64,000 nucleotides of DNA, taken from the NCBI GenBank assembly GCA_039793685.1, contig JBDRAL010000012.1:62001-126000 (forward strand), given 5' to 3'. A program made the position numbers and the translations under genes. The DNA is from JAAFHI01 sp039793685 (GTDB taxonomy: Bacteria; Acidobacteriota; Blastocatellia; Chloracidobacteriales; Chloracidobacteriaceae). Under the pieces are notes generated by a model that was not told the origin of the DNA, ran no database searches, and worked only from the letters and a program-made list of their open reading frames with translations. Within the stretch, counting starts at the first letter, position 1; each line of letters starts with the position of its first letter. Of this stretch, positions 59,061-64,000 are shown piece by piece.

Positions 59061-59393
59061 TTATCCGCCAAAGGCAGCGATGGCTTCCTCGCGCGAGTTG
59101 AAAATGTCGAACACGCGATTCATGCGAACGAGTTCGATGAGCGCGCGAACCGGTTTGGAGAGGTTGCACAGTTTGAGATCGCCGCCCTGGCCATTCAACT
59201 GGCGCAAGCTCGAAAGCAGCGCGCCGAGGCCGGAACTGTCCACGAAATCGAGGTCCGCGAGATCGAACACGACCTTTTTGCGATCCGTCAGCAGCGGCCC
59301 GATTTCGGCGCGAAAAACCTTGCTGCTCGCGGCGTCCAGCGCTTTCCCTTCAAGCGTGACAATCAAAATATCGTTGTATTCTTCTGCTTTCAT
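59061..59393 (-). CDS. STAS-domain anti-sigma-factor antagonist
   Basis: 110 residues from ATG 59393, with AAGGAG 6 nt upstream. It has the STAS fold (ILIVTLEGKALDAASSKVFR, KKVVFDLADLDFVDSSGLGA). The phospho-acceptor is Ser53 (or Ser54) in DSSG. Phosphorylation by an HATPase-type kinase and dephosphorylation by a SpoIIE-type phosphatase switch its partner binding. Both such domains are fused in the next upstream gene, 10 nt away. Its output partner (sigma or other) is not in the window. Confidence 0.92.
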   Translation of the reverse strand: MKAEEYNDILIVTLEGKALDAASSKVFRAEIGPLLTDRKKVVFDLADLDFVDSSGLGALLSSLRQLNGQGGDLKLCNLSKPVRALIELVRMNRVFDIFNSREEAIAAFGG

Positions 59394-59403
59394 CCGGGTC
59401 TCC

Positions 59404-61512
59404 TTAAACAAACCGTTTTGTCAGCCGAATCCGACAAAGCAGCGAATGGTCGCGTTCTTCGTGGGTGTAGCCGATTTCATCCACGCTGTTTTCAATGATG
59501 AACAGCCCGAAACCGCCCTCCGCGTCGCTTCCCACGACATCCGGAAGGGTCACGGCGAAGGGGGTGAAGGGTTCGCCTTCGTGCAGCATTTCGATGGTCA
59601 GACAGTTTTCCGAACACCGCCCGACCAGCTCCACCCGGGACATCGTTCCTTCGCCGACCGCGTGAATGACGATGTTCGAAAACAGTTCATTGGCCGCCAG
59701 TTCAAGGGCGGAAACGAATTCCTCGCGCTGAAATGCCGCCGGAATGCGCTCGCACGCGGCGCGAACGAAGGCGCGCACTTCCTCCAGTTGCTCAAGATCG
59801 GCCGCGACGTATTCGTTCCGGACGATCTTTCCAGCCAGATTGCCGACCGGGACTTTGACGGCGATGCAGGTCACGTCGTCGGAGAATCCCGCCCCCCGCG
59901 TATGGGCCAGCAACGCCTGATGCAGCCGCCGGATGAACAGACCCGCCGTGCAGGACCGGTTTTCGATTAGAAATTCCTTGAGCGGCTCCTCTCCGAACAG
60001 TTCGCCGTCCTCGTTTCGGGCCTCGGTCACGCCGTCCGAATAAAACAGGAACCAGTCGCCCGGTTCGAACGGAATATCTTTCACGGCGTAAACTTCCTCG
60101 CTCAACACGCCGAGCGGAAGATTGTCGCTCGACAGCCAGACGCAACGGCCTTCGTCGCGCCGGTAGTGAACCGTCCGGGTATGCCCGCAATCGGCGTATT
60201 CCAGTGTCCTTCGTTCCGTGTGAAACCGCCCGAAACAGAGCGTGACGAACCGGTCGAGGGCGATCAGTTGCGGCGTCACGCGCGAGTGTGCCTCGTTGAT
60301 GACCTCGTCCACCCGAAAAGGCCGAACGCCCGACGGCTCGAACCGGAACCGCTCCGCCGCCCGCAGAAGCTGCCCCTTGGTCGCCGCGCCGACCAGCGCG
60401 GCGGGAATTCCCTTGCCCATCACGTCGCCCACCACCACATCCAGCACATGCGGACCGTGGGAGATGAAATCGTGGAAATCCCCGTCGATGGTCTGGGATG
60501 GAAGACTGAGAATGCCGATCTGAAGCTGGTCGAAACCGTCAGGGATGCTCCCGAGCAGCAGCGTCTGCTGAATCGTCTGTCCGATGGCGATTTCCTGACG
60601 CAATCGATCCGATTCGACCACCTCCGTCGTCATGCGTTCGCTTTCGAGGACCATCACCGCCTGGGCCGCGAGGGTTTCGAGCAGGCGGGTGATTTTTGAA
60701 TCGACGCGACTTCCCGATTGCTCGAACCAGACCGCCATCGCGCCGAGAAGCCGGAACTGGCTGACGAGCGGCACCAGCGCAATCGCCGAAGCCGACCGGA
60801 ACACCATCTCGGACGGACTGACCAGATCCTCGGTTTTTCCGCGACGATTGATGACGGTCAGCCTCGGATTGGAATAGAGCTTCCCGAGCAGTCCCTGTGA
60901 AATCGGAACCGGCGAAGGGGGGAATCCCGAACGGGCCGCCACCGGTTCGAACCACTCGCCCTCGATCAGCCACAAAACGCCCCGCAAACCCGGCTGAATC
61001 TGGGTCGCCCGTTCCAGAATCTGCCGAAGCACCACCCGCGGAACGTGATTTCGCTGGAGTGTGGAGCTGATTTCATAGACCGCCGCGAGACTCTCCCAAC
61101 TGATGCTCAATTCCTCGACCAGCCCCAGATTGTCGCGCTCGGTCAGCAAACCACGGCCGATTGCCTCGGCGTTCGCGAGCGCGGCAAAAGCGAGCGCCTC
61201 ATTCGGGGCGCAGGCGCGAAGCCCGGCCACTCGACGGCCGTCACTGGTCAGTTCAAGGGTGCGTTGAACACGGTGGCGCGTCGCCGGATGGGAGGCGCAA
61301 TCAATCTCGGGCGATACGCCCCCGCACACACAGCCGCTCCCGCGCGTCATCCAGATTTCCCTTCCCGGCTCCCCGATTCCGAGCGACACGTCCAGCGGCG
61401 CAAACAGCGGCGGTAACAGACGCCTGAATTCGAGATTCAACGCTTCGAGGATTTCTTCCGGAAGTCCGCGCTCCAGTTCGCTGGATGGCAGGGAAAATTC
61501 GTGGGTCAGCAT
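59404..61512 (-). CDS. GAF-SpoIIE phosphatase-HATPase (RsbU/RsbW-like) fusion
   Basis: A 702-residue protein. A GAF domain (about 145-300; LAAVYEISSTLQRNHVPRVV, LRGVLWLIEGEWFEPVAARS) is followed by a short coiled coil. A PP2C/SpoIIE domain (about 310-550) keeps metal ligands GDFHDF, VVGDVMGKGIPAALVG, FYSDGVTEARNEDGELFG and FSDDVTCIAV. A GHKL ATPase (about 570-700) has ALELAANELFSNIVIHAVGE (N box) and GGFGLFIIENSVDEIG. Phosphatase and kinase for the same STAS switch are thus in one chain. The start overlaps the response-regulator stop. A ligand or the receiver protein likely sets the balance. Confidence 0.92.
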   Translation of the reverse strand: MLTHEFSLPSSELERGLPEEILEALNLEFRRLLPPLFAPLDVSLGIGEPGREIWMTRGSGCVCGGVSPEIDCASHPATRHRVQRTLELTSDGRRVAGLRACAPNEALAFAALANAEAIGRGLLTERDNLGLVEELSISWESLAAVYEISSTLQRNHVPRVVLRQILERATQIQPGLRGVLWLIEGEWFEPVAARSGFPPSPVPISQGLLGKLYSNPRLTVINRRGKTEDLVSPSEMVFRSASAIALVPLVSQFRLLGAMAVWFEQSGSRVDSKITRLLETLAAQAVMVLESERMTTEVVESDRLRQEIAIGQTIQQTLLLGSIPDGFDQLQIGILSLPSQTIDGDFHDFISHGPHVLDVVVGDVMGKGIPAALVGAATKGQLLRAAERFRFEPSGVRPFRVDEVINEAHSRVTPQLIALDRFVTLCFGRFHTERRTLEYADCGHTRTVHYRRDEGRCVWLSSDNLPLGVLSEEVYAVKDIPFEPGDWFLFYSDGVTEARNEDGELFGEEPLKEFLIENRSCTAGLFIRRLHQALLAHTRGAGFSDDVTCIAVKVPVGNLAGKIVRNEYVAADLEQLEEVRAFVRAACERIPAAFQREEFVSALELAANELFSNIVIHAVGEGTMSRVELVGRCSENCLTIEMLHEGEPFTPFAVTLPDVVGSDAEGGFGLFIIENSVDEIGYTHEERDHSLLCRIRLTKRFV

Positions 61513-61940
61513 GATTCCTCAACCTTGGGCATGAAACGCGGCGTGACGCCAAGCTCGGCCAGATGACCGAGCAGAACATTCGGACCGACCGGTTTCGTGC
61601 AGTGGAAGTCGGCGACCGCCAGCACCGCCTGAAGTTCTTCCTGAAGATTTCCGAAGTAGAAACCCGACGTCACCAGAATTTTCACCCCGCCGTACCGCTC
61701 GTCGCCGCGTACCTGCTGGATGACCTCGAAGCCTGAAATGCCCGGCAGCATCAGGTCCAGTATCACGGCGTCGGGGCGGAATTCCTCCATGAGCGCCAAT
61801 GCCTGCTCACCCGTTCCGACCGATCTCACGTCATAACCCGCCCGGCCCAGGGTGAACTGAAAAACCTTCACGATGACCGGCGCGTCATCGACGATTAAAA
61901 TGCGCGACTGCCGCGTCTGACTGGCATCGGACAACGTCAT
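61506..61940 (-). CDS. single-domain response regulator (receiver only)
   Basis: 144 residues from ATG 61940; the GTG 9 nt upstream is an alternative. RILIVDDAPVIVKVFQFTLG gives the acidic pair Asp18/Asp19. The phospho-acceptor is Asp62 in VILDLMLPGISG. KILVTSGFYFGN and CTKPVG (switch Thr-like Ser and Lys) complete the domain. No output domain follows. Its stop overlaps the start of the phosphatase/HATPase gene by 7 nt, so it most likely delivers a phosphorelay input to that protein. No histidine kinase gene lies beside it. Confidence 0.92.
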   Translation of the reverse strand: MTLSDASQTRQSRILIVDDAPVIVKVFQFTLGRAGYDVRSVGTGEQALALMEEFRPDAVILDLMLPGISGFEVIQQVRGDERYGGVKILVTSGFYFGNLQEELQAVLAVADFHCTKPVGPNVLLGHLAELGVTPRFMPKVEESC

Positions 61941-61953
61941 ACACCCCACTCAT

Positions 61954-63438
61954 TTATCCTTTGGAAGGAATTCCCGTCGGTTTTCCGAGCGCATCCAGCG
62001 GATTCAGCGTCCGGAGGAGAAATCGTCCGGCGAGCCGCGCGTCATACGCGAACGACGCCCGCACGGCGTAACAGGTTTCCGCCGCGTAACGGTCGTCGTC
62101 ACTCGTCTCGGCCGTCCGGTTGACGAGCGCCTCCGAAAGCAGTCCGCCCTTGGCTTTCAAATACAACTGCCGCCATTCACCCGGCAGGGCTTCGATTTCC
62201 CCCGGCGAGCGATCATCCACGCCGATAAACGCCACGTCGCCGCGCGCCACGTTCCAGAGACCGGGAAGGACATGGAGGAACAGAAACCCCAGTTTCCCGG
62301 TCGGGATCGGGTTATCCGTGAAGCGCAGCCGTTCATAGGTACGCCAGAGCATCGGCTCGGAACTCGCGGGCAGGGCCACCACCTCGCGGCGGAAGAAAAT
62401 CGGCCCCCGCCGGAAAAGCCACAGGGCAAACATCGTCGCCACCAGCACCGGCGCGGTGAGCAGCAGCAGGAACGTCGCCGCCACGCGCCGCCAGAGGCGA
62501 CCGGCCAGCCACCGGACGGGCCGCGCTCGCGCCCGGCTGAGCAGGAAGTCGTCGGTCACGGTGACGGCCACGCCGAGTTCCACATTGAGCAGCCGGGAGC
62601 CGTCCACCACCGCCCGGTGCAGGTCGAGTTCCTCGCCGACATAGGTATCGCCGAACAGCAGCGTCTCGGCCACGCGGCAGCGGCGGTCCAGGATGCAGTT
62701 GGGGCCGACAATGGTGTAAGGCCCGAGTTCGGTTTCCTCGCCGATCCGACAGTTTTCCGAAATGAACACCGGCGGAATCAGCCGGACCGTCGGATGAAGA
62801 TTGACGTTGCGCGACAGCCAGACGCCCGCCTCCGCCTCGCGCCCGCCGGACAACAGTCCGGGGAAGGTTTTTTCAAGCACCGCGCGGTTGGCGTCGAGCA
62901 GGTGTTGAAACGTGTCCGCGCGAAGGGCCGATTCCACCGCCACGACGGACATGCCTTCGGACGATTGAAGATGGGCGGCGAGGTCGGCGCGGGTCGCGTC
63001 GGACGGCAAGGTTTCCAGCGCGGCGCGCGTGAGCATCGCCCACCCGGTCCAGTCTCCATCGAATGTCCAGCCGGTTCCGGGACTGAATTCACCCGGCGGA
63101 ATCCCCGGCAACTGTTCGGCATGCCCCAGGAGAAAGGGTTCGGTTTCTCCGCCGAGCGCAATGGTGACCGAGCGGTAGGGCCGCTCGGCGTCACGGGCGA
63201 GGTGGTAACGGAAACGGCTGCCCCAGCGCGTCCCGTCGCCGAACAGGGTTTCGATTTCATAGGCCCGACCGGCAATGATGAAATCGAACTCCGTCACCCC
63301 TCGCTCGATCAGCCACTCGACAACATGCTGCGCCAGCGGACGATCCCCCACCGGCAGCAGGGCCGCCGGGAATGGTTCGCCGACGATTTCGCCGACAAAA
63401 GTTTCCGCCGGAGCGGTGGTCACGATTACCGCGCGCAT
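61954..63438 (-). CDS. NTP-transferase-like / LbH / degenerate sugar-transferase triple fusion
   Basis: 494 residues from ATG 63438, which has better GAGGT spacing than ATG 63444. The N-terminal domain (about 1-200) resembles sugar-nucleotide transferases (AVIVTTAPAETFVGEIVGEP, ALLPVGDRPLAQHVVEWLIE), but the GGxGTR loop is absent. A left-handed hexapeptide beta-helix follows (NVNLHPTVRLIPPVFISENC, RIGEETELGPYTIVGPNCIL). After a membrane helix (VAATFLLLLTAPVLVATMFA) the C-terminal part resembles a monotopic PGT: LFLHVLPGLWNVARGDVAFI takes the place of LSLDELPQLWNVLRGDMSLV, with Asp-Glu lost. No activity can be assigned; it may be a scaffold or regulator. Confidence 0.8.
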   Translation of the reverse strand: MRAVIVTTAPAETFVGEIVGEPFPAALLPVGDRPLAQHVVEWLIERGVTEFDFIIAGRAYEIETLFGDGTRWGSRFRYHLARDAERPYRSVTIALGGETEPFLLGHAEQLPGIPPGEFSPGTGWTFDGDWTGWAMLTRAALETLPSDATRADLAAHLQSSEGMSVVAVESALRADTFQHLLDANRAVLEKTFPGLLSGGREAEAGVWLSRNVNLHPTVRLIPPVFISENCRIGEETELGPYTIVGPNCILDRRCRVAETLLFGDTYVGEELDLHRAVVDGSRLLNVELGVAVTVTDDFLLSRARARPVRWLAGRLWRRVAATFLLLLTAPVLVATMFALWLFRRGPIFFRREVVALPASSEPMLWRTYERLRFTDNPIPTGKLGFLFLHVLPGLWNVARGDVAFIGVDDRSPGEIEALPGEWRQLYLKAKGGLLSEALVNRTAETSDDDRYAAETCYAVRASFAYDARLAGRFLLRTLNPLDALGKPTGIPSKG

Positions 63439-63447
63439 GGCCATACC

Positions 63448-64000
63448 TCAGTAAGCGCCCTTGCCCAGAATCACGGCGGGGACGGTCTGGAGAAGGATTT
63501 TCAGGTCGAGCCAGACGCTCCGGCTTTCAATGTAGCGAACATCCAGTTCGACCTGTTGGGGAAACGGGATGTCGCCGCGCCCGCTGACCTGCCAGATGCA
63601 GGTCAGTCCTGGAATCGTGTCGAGGCGACGGCGGTCGGCCAGGGTGTACTGCGCGACTTCGCGCGGCACCGGCGGACGCGGGCCGACGAGCGACATGTCG
63701 CCGATAAACACGCACCACAACTGCGGCAACTCGTCGATGCTCAACTTACGAATGATGCGGCCAATCCAGGTCACTCGCGGGTCGCGCTTCATCTTGAAGG
63801 TGACGCTCGCGCCGTGGTCGTTCTGCTCCAGCAGCAGATCCTTGACCGCTTCGGCGTTCGTCACCATCGAACGAAACTTCGGAAACGGAAACTCGCGCCC
63901 CCACTGGCCGACCCGCGTCTGCCAGAACAGCACCGGCCCCCGGTCGGTCAGCTTGATGCAGAGCGCCACCAGCAGAAACAACGGAGCCAGCGCAATCATC
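63448..64000 (-). CDS. undecaprenyl-phosphate sugar-1-phosphate transferase (intact PGT), 5' end beyond the window
   Basis: At least 184 codons are visible; the N-terminus lies to the right of the window. The reentrant helix (LAPLFLLVALCIKLTDRGPV) and LFWQTRVGQWGREFPFPKFR match WbaP/PglC-type monotopic PGTs. The catalytic Asp-Glu is intact in LSIDELPQLWCVFIGDMSLV, followed by GPRPPVPREVAQYTLADRRR and the closing PGLTCIWQVSGRGDI. It transfers the first sugar phosphate to undecaprenyl phosphate and so starts the repeat unit. It is the first gene of the operon in view, with 3 nt before the next ORF. Confidence 0.92.
   Translation of the reverse strand, partial: MIALAPLFLLVALCIKLTDRGPVLFWQTRVGQWGREFPFPKFRSMVTNAEAVKDLLLEQNDHGASVTFKMKRDPRVTWIGRIIRKLSIDELPQLWCVFIGDMSLVGPRPPVPREVAQYTLADRRRLDTIPGLTCIWQVSGRGDIPFPQQVELDVRYIESRSVWLDLKILLQTVPAVILGKGAY

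Noticed and set aside
48249..64000. A lipopolysaccharide O-antigen cluster with nucleotide-sugar synthesis genes
   Set aside because: No rml, gal or similar sugar-nucleotide pathway genes are present; Wza- and Wzc-like proteins point to an exported polysaccharide instead.

Overview
The window is GC-rich, gene-dense chromosomal DNA from a Gram-negative-type bacterium: it carries a TonB energy transducer, a Wza-like outer-membrane polysaccharide export protein and many exported proteins. Tandem TPR proteins ending in TonB-C domains, choice-of-anchor-Q beta-helix proteins and a Tat-exported molybdenum hydroxylase fit Acidobacteriota (Blastocatellia-like) best. That placement is inference from gene content, not a marker gene. 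No rRNA, tRNA, CRISPR array, integrase or transposase was recognised.

Layout. 1-1.7 kb: two minus-strand genes of unknown function, one cut by the left edge. 2.1-6.6 kb: a molybdenum hydroxylase operon (2Fe-2S subunit, Mo subunit, XdhC, MocA-like enzyme). 6.7-9.8 kb: a membrane pseudokinase with an exported beta-helix, an aldo/keto reductase and a small membrane protein. 10.1-12.3 kb: a secreted GH31 glucosidase. 12.7-16.9 kb: two paralogous secreted proteins around a LytTR regulator, then a histidine kinase and a small membrane protein. 17.1-23.0 kb: three consecutive surface/exported proteins, two sharing a C-terminal module. 23.1-24.5 kb: a divergent membrane protein and XRE/MmyB regulator. 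24.8-30.8 kb: a giant alpha-2-macroglobulin homologue. 30.8-32.6 kb: a SUMF1-type protein and PsuG. 32.8-36.1 kb: three tandem TPR/TonB-C paralogues. 36.1-41.7 kb: an aldo/keto reductase, a hypothetical protein, a phasin-like protein, a DUF3810 membrane protein, TonB, an orphan Fis-type HTH and a CheW-like ORF. 41.7-48.2 kb: a repeat-rich accessory region with a caspase-parvulin fusion bracketed by 203-bp direct repeats, a gene remnant, a 21-bp minisatellite, a hypothetical gene, an SRAP protein and a LysR regulator, part of it enclosed by inverted repeats of about 240 bp. 48.2-64.0 kb: a minus-strand exopolysaccharide operon running off the right edge, with most genes overlapping by 4 nt.

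How the genes work together. The exopolysaccharide operon combines an intact initiating phosphoglycosyl transferase, three glycosyltransferases, flippase, polymerase/ligase, chain-length protein and export protein. A receiver, SpoIIE-type phosphatase/HATPase and STAS partner-switching module sits inside it. Three of its catalytic-looking domains appear degenerate: two phosphoglycosyl-transferase-like domains and the BY-kinase-like domain.

The most unusual non-coding signal is a set of different intergenic words, all with a period of 7 nt and mostly arranged as long inverted pairs. They lie at gene 3' ends, and several begin at the stop codon itself, which is then usually TAG. The most unusual proteins are the caspase-parvulin fusion, the pseudokinase-beta-helix protein and the fusions carrying degenerate transferase domains.
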